Below, in pieces: positions 1 to 6,892 of a stretch of DNA of 7,920 bases (its first letter is position 1; each line of letters begins with the position of its first letter). The DNA is taken from NCBI GenBank assembly GCA_012719255.1, contig JAAYAS010000022.1, forward strand, positions 1 to 7,920, written 5' to 3'. The notes under the pieces were generated by a model that saw only the letters and a list, made by a program, of their open reading frames with translations, ran no database searches and was not told the origin of the DNA. The stretch comes from Microbacteriaceae bacterium. GTDB taxonomy: Bacteria > Actinomycetota > Actinomycetes > Actinomycetales > Microbacteriaceae. Position numbers and translations under genes: made by a program.

Positions 1-1524
1 ACCCCGATGGACGGCGCCGACCTGCTCATCCTGTGGGCCGCCTCGACGACCACCCGCTCGGGCGACATCCCGCAGCCCGAGTACGACGAGGAGGGCAACG
101 TCACCAACCAGGACGAGATCGACGCGGCCGGCGCCGAGGCGCCGAACTGGGGCACCTACCCGACGCCCGACTACGCGCTCGACCTCGTCAAGGAGGTCCC
201 CGAGGTCGACGGCAAGTCGATGACGCTCGTCTACGACTCGCCGTACACCGACTGGCAGTACGTCGGCGACGACACCGAGATCAACATCTCGGCGCACGGC
301 ACCATGCAGCTCGCCTTCCCCGGCGAGTACGACGACGACGCGCAGGCCGCGAAGGACGCCTTCGTGAAGGCCGTGCAGGAGAACGACCAGGAGACCCTGG
401 TCGCGTTCGCCGACCAGTACCGCGAGGGCTACAACTTCACGAACATGCCGTCGGAGCCGCAGAAGACGCTCTCGAACGGCCCGTACGTGATCACCAACCT
501 CGTCGAGAACCAGTACGTCACCCTCACCGCCCGCGACGACTACACCTGGGGCCCGGCGCCGCACTACGAGACCATCACCGTGAAGTTCATCGCCGACCCG
601 CAGGCGCAGGTCGACGCGATCAACAACGGCGACGTCGACGTCGCCGCCGGCCAGCCGACGGTCGACCTGCTCCAGCAGCTCGAGGGCATGGACGGCGTCG
701 AGTACGCCTCGAGCCTCGAGGGCACCTACGAGCACATCGACCTGCAGGTCGCCAACGGCGGCGTCTTCGACCCGGCCACCTACGGCGGCGACGCCGAGAC
801 CGCGAAGCTCATCCGCCAGGCGTTCCTGCTCACCGTGCCGCGCCAGGAGATCGTCGACAAGCTCATCGTGCCGCTCGCCGACGACGCGACCGTGCGCGAG
901 TCGAACATCTTCCTCCCCGGCTCGGACGGCTACAACACCGCGGTCGGCGAGACCGGCATCGACTTCTACGACACCTCGGACCCCGAGGCGAACATCGAGA
1001 AGGCGAAGGAGCTGCTCGCGCAGGCCGGCGTCGAGAACCCCGAGGTGCGCATCCTCACCGCGCAGTCGAACAACCGCCGCCAGCAGGAGCTGCAGCTGAT
1101 CACGCAGGCCGCCGAGAGCGCCGGCTTCACGATCGTCGACGCCTCGGCCGAGAACTGGTCGTCGGTGCTGTCGACGCAGCCGAGCTCGTACGACGCGGCC
1201 CTGTTCGGCTGGAACTCGACGAGCCTCGCCGTCGGCGAGTCGTGCCCGAACTACCAGGAGACGGGCGTGAACAACTTCTACGGGTGGTCGAGCGACCGCA
1301 TCGAGGAGCTGTGCACCGAGCTCGGCCAGACGGTCGACGCCGACCGTCAGACCGAGATCCTCGTCGAGATCGAGAAGATCTCGTACGAGGAGGCCTGGGG
1401 CCTGCCGATCTTCCAGTTCCCCGGTGTGGTCGCCTGGAGCGACCAGGTGACCGGCGTCGAGCCCGGCTTCCTCTCGCCGAGCTTCTTCTGGAACGCGTCG
1501 AGCTGGGCTCCCGCGGCCGAGTAG
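1..1524 (+). CDS. ABC importer solute-binding protein, family 5 (peptide/nickel type), 5' end outside window
   Basis: Partial gene: the frame is open from base 1, and the Met codon at base 7 is internal. The 507 visible residues match the later part of family 5 (DppA/OppA-like) binding proteins, which capture peptides or similar solutes outside the membrane. Family features seen, numbered from base 1: an ADLLILWAAS segment near the left edge, an SNGPY motif with following beta strands (about 158-175), a segment of the PQAQVDAINNGDVDV type (about 200-214), a region preceding IRQAFLLTVPRQEIVDK that matches the usual 'RQAL..AIDR..I' helix (about 271-287), and the terminal stretch of aromatic and Trp residues before the TAG stop. 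The signal peptide or lipobox and roughly the first 100 residues should lie upstream. The protein is strongly acidic, as expected for an exported actinobacterial protein. Two cysteines (about 415 and 438) could form a disulfide. Substrate specificity cannot be read from sequence. It is the first visible gene of an operon with the two permeases and the fused ATPase downstream. Confidence 0.93.
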   Translation, partial: TPMDGADLLILWAASTTTRSGDIPQPEYDEEGNVTNQDEIDAAGAEAPNWGTYPTPDYALDLVKEVPEVDGKSMTLVYDSPYTDWQYVGDDTEINISAHGTMQLAFPGEYDDDAQAAKDAFVKAVQENDQETLVAFADQYREGYNFTNMPSEPQKTLSNGPYVITNLVENQYVTLTARDDYTWGPAPHYETITVKFIADPQAQVDAINNGDVDVAAGQPTVDLLQQLEGMDGVEYASSLEGTYEHIDLQVANGGVFDPATYGGDAETAKLIRQAFLLTVPRQEIVDKLIVPLADDATVRESNIFLPGSDGYNTAVGETGIDFYDTSDPEANIEKAKELLAQAGVENPEVRILTAQSNNRRQQELQLITQAAESAGFTIVDASAENWSSVLSTQPSSYDAALFGWNSTSLAVGESCPNYQETGVNNFYGWSSDRIEELCTELGQTVDADRQTEILVEIEKISYEEAWGLPIFQFPGVVAWSDQVTGVEPGFLSPSFFWNASSWAPAAE

Positions 1525-1535
1525 CCGACTCCTGA

Positions 1536-1589
1536 CCGCCGAGGGCGGAGGGCGCACGTGGATCCACGACGCCCGCCGCCCTCCGGCGG
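1536..1589 (+). terminator. Long intercistronic hairpin between binding-protein and permease genes
   Basis: A 54-base imperfect inverted repeat starts 11 bases after the binding-protein stop. Pairing as read: CCGCC 1536-1540 with GGCGG 1585-1589 (C1584 bulged), GAGGGCGG 1541-1548 with CCGCCCTC 1576-1583, an A/G mismatch, GGGCG 1550-1554 with CGCCC 1570-1574, then CGTG 1557-1560 with CACG 1565-1568 closing a GATC loop. That is about 22 base pairs, mostly G-C. No T run follows, so it is not a classical intrinsic terminator. By analogy with known operons, hairpins after the binding-protein gene often protect its mRNA from 3' decay or allow partial termination, so that binding protein is made in excess over permease. 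That role is inferred; the structure itself is seen directly. Confidence 0.7.
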
Positions 1590-1640
1590 ACGCGCCGTCG
1601 GCCACAAGCCGGCTCCCGCCAGCCAGAAAGCTCACCGAAC

Positions 1641-3158
1641 GTGATCAGATTCATCCTCCGGCGACTGTTCGTCTCGATCTTCATCCTCCTCGCGGCGCTG
1701 TTCGTCGTGTACAACCTCGTCGCGATCTCGAAGGACCCCCTCCAGGACCTCGTCGAGTCGACCGCGCCGAACAAGGCGCAGCTCATCCAGGCGCGCGTCG
1801 ACCTGCTCGAGCTCGACGTGCCGCCCCCGGCGCGCTTCTTCCTCTGGCTCGGGCGCCTGTTCACCGGCGACTGGGGCGTGAACATCGCCGCCCAGGACGT
1901 CGGCGGCGTCATCGGCCCCGCCGTCGAGCAGACGCTGCTGCTCGTCACCGGCGCCACCGTGCTCGCGATCATCATCGGCGTCTCCGTCGGCGTCGCGACC
2001 GCCCTGCGCCAGTACTCGGGCTTCGACTACACCATCACCTTCTTCTCGTTCCTGCTCTACTCGCTGCCGATCTTCTTCGTCGCGGTGCTGCTCAAGCAGT
2101 ACGTCGCCATCGGCTTCAACGACTTCCTCGCGGACCCCCACCTGCCGATCGGCGCCCTCGCGTTCATCGGCGTCGTGCTCGGGTTCATCTTCCAGGCCGT
2201 CATCGGCGGCGATGCGCGCCAGCGGCTGATGATCTTCGGCGGCGTCGCCGTCGGCTCGGCGCTCGTGCTCTGGCTGATGGACATCACCGACTGGTTCCGC
2301 AACCCCGGCTTCGGGATCCCGCTCATGCTCGTGCTCGGCGCCGTCGTCGTCGCCGTCGTCGCGAGCCTCTCGGTGGGCCTGCGCCACCGCCGCAACCTGC
2401 TCATCACCGGCGGCGTCGCCGCCCTCGGCGCGGTCGTCTGGTACCCGCTGCAGTTCGTGCTCACGAACCGCATCGGCTGGTGGATCGTGCCGCTCGTGGT
2501 GCTCGGCCTCGCCGTCATCGGCTGGGCGGCGGGGCGCCTGCTCGGCGGCAACGACCGCCGCATCACCGCCGGCAACGGCTTCTGGGTCGGCCTGTTCGTC
2601 GGCCTGCTGCTCATCGTCGACCGCGTGCTGCAGGTGTGGAACAACTACTACACCGCCACGAACGGCCGGCCGATCGCCACCGTCGGCTCGACGAACCCGG
2701 TGTTCGCGAACAGCGACTCGATCTGGATCGGCATGCTCGACCTGTTCACCCACCTGCTGCTGCCGACGATCGCGATCATGCTCATCTCGATCGCGGGCTA
2801 CTCCCGCTACGCGCGCGGCAGCCTCCTCGAGATCATGAACCAGGACTACATCCGCACCGCCCGCGCGAAGGGCCTGCCCGAGCGCAGCGTCGTCATGCGG
2901 CACGCGATGCGCAACGCGATGATCCCGGTCACCACGATCGTCGCCGCCGACGTCGGCGCGATCGTCTCGGGCGCGATCATCACCGAGCAGATCTTCGGCT
3001 GGGTGGCGATGGGGTCGCTGTTCAGCCGCTCGCTCTCGTCGGTCGACCTCAACCCGCTCATGGCCTACATGATCGTGACCGCGGCGCTCGTGGTGATCTT
3101 CAACCTCATCGCCGACATCCTCTACTCCGTGCTCGATCCGCGAATCCGGTTGAACTGA
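1641..3158 (+). CDS. dppB: DppB/OppB-type ABC transporter permease, enlarged (505 aa)
   Basis: Inner-membrane subunit of a peptide-type importer; it would pair with the DppC-type permease encoded next. The N-terminus (MIRFILRRLF, then a transmembrane helix to about residue 28, then a KDP motif) and the C-terminus (ending in VLDPRIR) are canonical for BPD_transp_1 permeases. The ATPase-coupling EAA loop is clear at about 401-429 (DYIRTARAKGL...RNAMIP). Core membrane helices lie near 10-28, 97-120, 132-155, 370-390, 430-450 and 473-497. Between the third and fourth core helices, residues about 160-362 replace the usual short linker and carry about six further hydrophobic segments (near 168-188, 195-213, 225-246, 252-272, 279-299, 314-330). 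Typical family members are about 310-340 residues, so this is roughly 170-190 longer. The frame is continuous. The start is GTG, chosen because the MIRFILRR terminus fits the family; only a weak AGAAAG (1625-1630) precedes it. The gene symbol is by family resemblance; the substrate is unknown. Confidence 0.93.
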   Translation: MIRFILRRLFVSIFILLAALFVVYNLVAISKDPLQDLVESTAPNKAQLIQARVDLLELDVPPPARFFLWLGRLFTGDWGVNIAAQDVGGVIGPAVEQTLLLVTGATVLAIIIGVSVGVATALRQYSGFDYTITFFSFLLYSLPIFFVAVLLKQYVAIGFNDFLADPHLPIGALAFIGVVLGFIFQAVIGGDARQRLMIFGGVAVGSALVLWLMDITDWFRNPGFGIPLMLVLGAVVVAVVASLSVGLRHRRNLLITGGVAALGAVVWYPLQFVLTNRIGWWIVPLVVLGLAVIGWAAGRLLGGNDRRITAGNGFWVGLFVGLLLIVDRVLQVWNNYYTATNGRPIATVGSTNPVFANSDSIWIGMLDLFTHLLLPTIAIMLISIAGYSRYARGSLLEIMNQDYIRTARAKGLPERSVVMRHAMRNAMIPVTTIVAADVGAIVSGAIITEQIFGWVAMGSLFSRSLSSVDLNPLMAYMIVTAALVVIFNLIADILYSVLDPRIRLN

Positions 3159-3159
3159 C

Positions 3160-4320
3160 ATGACGAACGACAAGTCCCACCTCGACAACGTCGCCGACGA
3201 CCCGCGCGACGTCGCCCAGCAGCTCGAGGACGAGCTCACGATCGAGCAGAAGGAGACGATCGGCCTCTCGCAGGGGCAGATCGTGCGCCGCCGGTTCTTC
3301 CGCCACAAGGGCGCGATGATCGCGCTCGGCGTGCTCATCGCGATCGTCCTGTTCGTGTTCTCGTCGGTCGGCACGATGGTGCCGATCCCGAAGCTCGAGG
3401 GCGGCTTCGGGTTCGCCCAGATCCACATCCCCGGCTGGTGGCAGTGGCACTGGAACCAGCCCTCGTCGATCGTGAACGGCGGCCACCCGACGTTCGCGAA
3501 CCTCTTCGACTGGGGGCCGCACCCCTTCGGCCAGGACGAGGTCGGCAACGACATCTTCGCGCGCGTGATGCGCGGCACGCAGCAGTCGCTCATGGTGATG
3601 GTGCTCTACGGCGCGCTCGCGACGATCCTCGGCATCATCATCGGCGGCTTCGCCGGCTACTTCGGCGGCTGGCTCGACAACCTGCTGATGCGCCTCACCG
3701 ACCTCTTCCTCGTCATCCCCACCCTCGTGTTCGCGGCGGTCATCGGCCAGCTCGCGGGGCAGAACCCGACGCTGCGCACCTTCGGCGCCGCCGCGCTCGG
3801 CATCATGCTCGGCCTCGTCGGCTGGATGGGGATGGCGCGCCTCGTGCGCGGCGAGTTCCTCACGCTGCGCGAGCGGGAGTTCGTCGACGCGGCGCGCGTC
3901 GCCGGCGCCTCGGACGCGCGGATCATCTTCCGCCACATCCTGCCGAACACGCTCGGCGTCGTGATCGTGTCGACGACGCTGATCATGTCGGCGGCGATCA
4001 TCCTCGAGGCGAACCTCTCGTTCCTCGGCTTCGGCATCCTGCCGCCCGACATCTCGCTCGGCCAGATCGTGCACCAGTACCAGGGCGCGTTCGCGACCCG
4101 GCCGTGGCTGTTCTGGTTCCCGGCGGTGTTCGTCGTGTCCATCGCCCTCTGCATCAACTTCATCGGCGACGGCCTGCGCGACGCCTTCGATCCGCGCCAG
4201 CAGGCGCAGGCCGGCGGCAGCGTCTGGAAGCGCATCCGCAACAGCCTCCGCCGCGACCCGGTCGCCGGCGAGCGGGCCGCCGCGGAGCGGGACGCCGACG
4301 CCGCGAAGGCCGACTCGTGA
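3160..4320 (+). CDS. dppC: DppC/OppC-type ABC transporter permease
   Basis: Second membrane subunit of the importer. The 386 residues show the DppC order: a charged cytoplasmic N-terminus (about 1-50, with QIVRRRFFRHKGAM leading into helix 1 at about 53-72); an external segment; the family motif HPFGQDEVGNDIFAR (121-135), equivalent to the usual 'HPLGTDELGRD'; then helices near 146-168, 180-200, 208-226, 265-285 and 318-338. The EAA loop (FVDAARVAGASDARIIFRHI) is at 241-260 and the terminal GDGLRDAFDPR at 336-346. The C-terminus continues about 40 residues as a charged, Ala/Arg/Asp-rich cytoplasmic tail of no recognised function. The ATG lies one base after the dppB stop (TGA-C-ATG) and no good ribosome binding site precedes it, so translation is probably coupled to dppB. 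A tryptophan-rich external stretch (about 93-100) is a local feature. It ends 8 bases before the end of the opposite-strand gene. Confidence 0.95.
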   Translation: MTNDKSHLDNVADDPRDVAQQLEDELTIEQKETIGLSQGQIVRRRFFRHKGAMIALGVLIAIVLFVFSSVGTMVPIPKLEGGFGFAQIHIPGWWQWHWNQPSSIVNGGHPTFANLFDWGPHPFGQDEVGNDIFARVMRGTQQSLMVMVLYGALATILGIIIGGFAGYFGGWLDNLLMRLTDLFLVIPTLVFAAVIGQLAGQNPTLRTFGAAALGIMLGLVGWMGMARLVRGEFLTLREREFVDAARVAGASDARIIFRHILPNTLGVVIVSTTLIMSAAIILEANLSFLGFGILPPDISLGQIVHQYQGAFATRPWLFWFPAVFVVSIALCINFIGDGLRDAFDPRQQAQAGGSVWKRIRNSLRRDPVAGERAAAERDADAAKADS

Positions 4321-4328
4321 CGGCCGCG

Positions 4329-4961
4329 CTAGAGGGCCGCCACCGCGATCGGCACGACCACCGCGGCGATCGCGATCGCGATGCTCGGGATGCTCGTGCG
4401 CCGCACGACCGGCGCCGCTCCGCCGGCGGCCGCGGCGCCCGCGCCCTCGCGCTGCCGTCGCTGGTGCTCGAGCACCATGGCGGCGTCGCCCGACGGATGG
4501 CCGGGGAGCCGGCTCGTGCGCACGGCGCGGTCGCCGTCGCGGAGCAGCCGCGGGTCGCGGCCGGCCGCGCCGAGCCCGTCGAAGCGCGCCGCCGCGAGCC
4601 GATCGGGCGGCGGCGCCGCCCACACGTGCACGCGCTCGCCGTCGTCGAGCTCGAGCACGAGCCCGCGCTCGGTGCCGTAGCCGCGCAGCCGCTCGGCGGG
4701 CACCTCGACGGTGACGAGCGGATTGCGCACGACGATGCGTTCGCGCTCGACGACGAGCGCGGGCCGGCCGAGCACCGGCCAGCCGCCGAGGACGATCGCG
4801 ATCGGGATGGGGGCGAGCTCCGGCAGGAGGTGCCGGGTGCCCTCCGGGATCGCGGTCCACGCGACGGCGACGGCGCTCGCGACGGCGAGCACGATGTAGA
4901 GGCAGAACGAGAAGCCCGCGCGGAGCACGGTTCGGTCGTCGGATCGGTCGGCGCGGCGCAT
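4329..4961 (-). CDS. Small membrane protein with PH-like segment, opposite strand within the transporter operon
   Basis: A 210-residue protein read on the minus strand (ATG at 4961-4959, stop at 4331-4329). Visible layout: a basic/polar N-terminus, two hydrophobic helices (about 17-37 and 49-65), then a beta-rich segment (about 66-116) with alternating hydrophobics (RPALVVERERIVVRNPL... GLVLELDDGERVHVWAAPP). That pattern resembles the small membrane-attached bacterial PH-domain proteins (PH_6-like) common in Actinobacteria. A charged linker (about 120-188) contains DGLGAAGRDPRLLRDGDRAVR. A final helix runs about 190-210 and ends at the C-terminus, giving three membrane segments with the PH-like part probably cytoplasmic. 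Function is unknown for this family. I prefer this strand to the overlapping + strand frames because hydrophobic helices and strand periodicity appear only here, whereas those frames give Arg/Ala/His-rich nonsense. It is convergent with dppC (8-bp gap) and divergent from the ATPase gene (35 bp). A link to the transporter is not established. Confidence 0.82.
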   Translation of the reverse strand: MRRADRSDDRTVLRAGFSFCLYIVLAVASAVAVAWTAIPEGTRHLLPELAPIPIAIVLGGWPVLGRPALVVERERIVVRNPLVTVEVPAERLRGYGTERGLVLELDDGERVHVWAAPPPDRLAAARFDGLGAAGRDPRLLRDGDRAVRTSRLPGHPSGDAAMVLEHQRRQREGAGAAAAGGAAPVVRRTSIPSIAIAIAAVVVPIAVAAL

Positions 4962-4967
4962 GCCGAG

Positions 4968-4973
4968 AGTATT
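4968..4973 (-). promoter_or_regulatory. Candidate -10 element for a leaderless PH-like gene transcript
   Basis: Reading the minus strand into the PH-like gene, AATACT (4973-4968) lies 6 bases before the A of its ATG. That places a predicted transcription start at or next to the start codon. No Shine-Dalgarno is seen before this ATG, which fits leaderless translation, frequent in actinobacteria. No -35 match is visible at 17-18 bp. The match to TATAAT is only 4 of 6, so this is weak. Confidence 0.25.
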
Positions 4974-4982
4974 CCAGAGACG

Positions 4983-4989
4983 AAGGAGG
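4983..4989 (+). promoter_or_regulatory. Strong ribosome binding site of the fused ATPase gene
   Basis: AAGGAGG at 4983-4989 ends 7 bases before the ATG at 4997 and is a near-perfect complement to the 16S rRNA 3' end. It fixes the ATPase start and is by far the best Shine-Dalgarno in the window; the two dppB-type genes and dppC have weak ones. This fits independent initiation for a gene that cannot be translationally coupled to dppC, because about 676 bases of opposite-strand gene intervene. Confidence 0.85.
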
Positions 4990-4996
4990 CGGTCTG

Positions 4997-6700
4997 ATGC
5001 GGACCACGTCGCGCAAGGACGACGACACCCCGATCCTCGAGGTCGAGGGCCTCGCCGTCGAGTTCTGGGTCGGCGGCGAGTGGGTCACCGCCGCCGAGGA
5101 CATCACCTACACCGTGAAGCCCGGCGAGGTGCTCGCCATCGTCGGCGAATCTGGCTCGGGGAAGTCGGTGTCGTCGATGACGCTGCTCGGCCTCCTGCCG
5201 AAGAACTCGCGCACCACCGGTTCGGCGCTCCTCAACGGCACCGAGATGATCGGCGCCCCGCCGTCGACGCTGCGCCGCGCGCGCGGCAACGACATCGCGG
5301 TGATCTTCCAGGAGCCGATGACCGCGCTCAACCCGGTGCTCACGATCAGCGCGCAGATCGTCGAGGCGCTGCGCGTCCACAACCCGGCGATGACGCCGGC
5401 GGCCGCGGGGGAGCGGGCGATCGAGCTGCTCGGCCTCGTCGAGATGCCCGATCCGCGCAAGGCGTTCGACTCGTACCCGCATCAGCTCTCGGGCGGTCAG
5501 CGCCAGCGCGCGATGATCGCGCAGTCGCTGAGCTGCGACCCCGACCTGCTCATCGCCGACGAGCCGACCACGGCGCTCGACGTGACGATCCAGGCCGAGA
5601 TCCTCGACCTCATGCGCTCGCTCCACGAGCGGCTCAACTCGGCGATCGTGCTCATCACGCACGACATGGGCGTCGTCGCCGACATGGCCGACCACATGAT
5701 CGTGATGAAGAACGGCCGCATCGTCGAGCGCGGCACCGCGGTCGACATCTTCCACGACCCGCAGCACTGGTACACGAAGAAGCTGCTCGACTCGGTGCCG
5801 CATCTCGGCCGCGGCGACGAGGAGCACAAGCCCGCCGTCGAGTACGAGGGCGAGCCCTACCTGCGGCTCGAGCACGTCGACATCGAGTACCCGAAGCACG
5901 GCCGGGTGCCGGCGTTCAAGGCGGTCGAGGATGCGAGCTTCGAGATCTACCCCGGCGAGATCGTCGGCATCGTCGGCGAGTCGGGCTCGGGCAAGACGAC
6001 GATCGCGCGCGCCGCGACGGGCCTGCTGCCGGTGGCCGCCGGCTCGATGAAGCTCGGCGGCGTCGAGCTCAACGGCATCTCGGGCCGCGCGCTCGACGAG
6101 GCCCGCAAGGACGTCGGCATCGTGTTCCAGGACCCGGGCTCGTCGCTGAACCCGCGCTGGCCCGTCGGCCAGTCGATCGGCGAGCCGCTCGTGCTCACGA
6201 AGGAGTTCGGCCGCAAGGAGGTCTCGCGGCGCGTCGAGGAGCTGCTCGACCAGGTCGAGCTGCCCCGCGGCTTCCGCAACCGCTACCCGAACGAGCTCTC
6301 CGGCGGTCAGCGGCAGCGCATCGGCATCGCCCGGGCGCTCGCCCTCGAGCCGAAGCTGCTCGTCGCCGACGAGCCCACCTCGGCGCTCGACGTGTCGGTG
6401 CAGAAGCGCGTGCTCGAGCTGCTCGTCGAGATCCAGGAGCGGCTCGGCTTCGCGGTGATGTTCGTCACGCACGACCTCGCCGTGATCGACCAGATCGCGA
6501 ACCGGGTCGTCGTGATGCAGCACGGCCGCATCGTCGAGGTCGGCGCGACCGACCAGATCCTCCGCGCGCCGAACGACCCCTACACGAAGCGGCTCGTCGG
6601 CGCCGTGCCGGTGCCCGACCCGATCGAGCAGCGCGAGCGGCGGCTGACGCGCACCGAGCTCATCCGGCTCGAGGAGCTCGAGCAGCGGCGCGAGGCATGA
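4997..6700 (+). CDS. Fused dual-domain ABC ATPase, DppD-DppF type
   Basis: A 567-residue cytoplasmic ATPase that would drive the permease pair by ATP hydrolysis. Two complete nucleotide-binding domains lie in tandem. Domain 1: Walker A GESGSGKS at 50-57, Q-loop Q105, signature LSGGQ 164-168, Walker B LLIADEP 184-190 with catalytic E189, D-loop about 191-195, H-loop H222. Domain 2: Walker A GESGSGKT 327-334, Q378, LSGGQ 434-438, Walker B LLVADEP 454-460 with E459, H492. All catalytic residues are intact in both, so both sites should be active. Separate DppD and DppF proteins are about 320-340 residues each and usually end in an oligopeptide HPY extension with a cysteine cluster. Here the linker (about 265-287) and the C-terminus (after about 535) are short and carry no cysteine cluster; the only cysteine noticed is C180. 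Start fixed by AAGGAGG. Fused ATPases of this kind are common in Gram-positive and alphaproteobacterial importers. Confidence 0.96.
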   Translation: MRTTSRKDDDTPILEVEGLAVEFWVGGEWVTAAEDITYTVKPGEVLAIVGESGSGKSVSSMTLLGLLPKNSRTTGSALLNGTEMIGAPPSTLRRARGNDIAVIFQEPMTALNPVLTISAQIVEALRVHNPAMTPAAAGERAIELLGLVEMPDPRKAFDSYPHQLSGGQRQRAMIAQSLSCDPDLLIADEPTTALDVTIQAEILDLMRSLHERLNSAIVLITHDMGVVADMADHMIVMKNGRIVERGTAVDIFHDPQHWYTKKLLDSVPHLGRGDEEHKPAVEYEGEPYLRLEHVDIEYPKHGRVPAFKAVEDASFEIYPGEIVGIVGESGSGKTTIARAATGLLPVAAGSMKLGGVELNGISGRALDEARKDVGIVFQDPGSSLNPRWPVGQSIGEPLVLTKEFGRKEVSRRVEELLDQVELPRGFRNRYPNELSGGQRQRIGIARALALEPKLLVADEPTSALDVSVQKRVLELLVEIQERLGFAVMFVTHDLAVIDQIANRVVVMQHGRIVEVGATDQILRAPNDPYTKRLVGAVPVPDPIEQRERRLTRTELIRLEELEQRREA

Positions 6701-6732
6701 TCGCGACGCAACGGCGGGCATCGACGCGCATC

Positions 6733-6766
6733 GGTCGCACTCCGATACCGTGCACCGGAGTCGACC
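6733..6766 (+). terminator. Hairpin downstream of the ATPase gene, possible operon end
   Basis: Inverted repeat: GGTCG 6733-6737 pairs with CGACC 6762-6766 and ACTCCG 6739-6744 with CGGAGT 6756-6761. C6738 is bulged and the loop is 11 bases, containing GTGCAC (6750-6755). That is 11 base pairs, 33-66 bases after the ATPase stop. No T run follows; GGGG comes next. It could terminate the first operon in the T-tract-poor manner seen in high-GC genomes, or it could be an operator for the promoter just downstream. Its position before a good promoter favours an operon boundary either way. Confidence 0.45.
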
Positions 6767-6796
6767 GGGGCGCGGTGTGCGCTCCGACCAACGGGT

Positions 6797-6825
6797 TTGA
6801 GCGGCTCCCCGCGATCCGCTAACGT
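6797..6825 (+). promoter_or_regulatory. Candidate sigma-70-type promoter of the second permease operon
   Basis: A -35-like TTGAGC (6797-6802) and a -10-like TAACGT (6820-6825, fitting TANNNT) are separated by exactly 17 bp. Transcription would start near 6832, giving a leader of about 60 bases before the ATG at 6893. It lies in the only substantial gap between same-strand genes, immediately 3' of the hairpin at 6733-6766. The assignment is by consensus and spacing only. Confidence 0.5.
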
Positions 6826-6892
6826 CCACCGCGCGCACCGCGCCGCGCGGCGACCACCACGAAGACGACGACGACAGGCACCGAACGAACAC

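Noticed and set aside
4321..4339. Small hairpin (CGGCC 4321-4325 with GGCCG 4335-4339) between convergent dppC and PH-like gene ends, a possible bidirectional terminator
   Set aside because: Only 5 bp with a 9-base loop, partly inside the PH-like gene and without T runs. Stems this short are expected by chance at this GC content.
4366..4384. Short tandem GCGATC-type repeat
   Set aside because: It encodes the alternating Ile/Ala of the C-terminal membrane helix of the PH-like protein, so coding explains it.
3438..4997. A plus-strand frame crossing dppC and the PH-like gene, ending in TGATG at the ATPase start, which would look like translational coupling
   Set aside because: The translation is Arg/His/Ala-rich noise overlapping two real genes, so the TGA overlap with ATG is coincidental.
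6797..6892. Upstream TTG start extending the second permease by 32 residues
   Set aside because: The extension is Arg-rich, unlike DppB N-termini, and its start codon lies in the candidate -35 element. ATG 6893 gives a typical family start.
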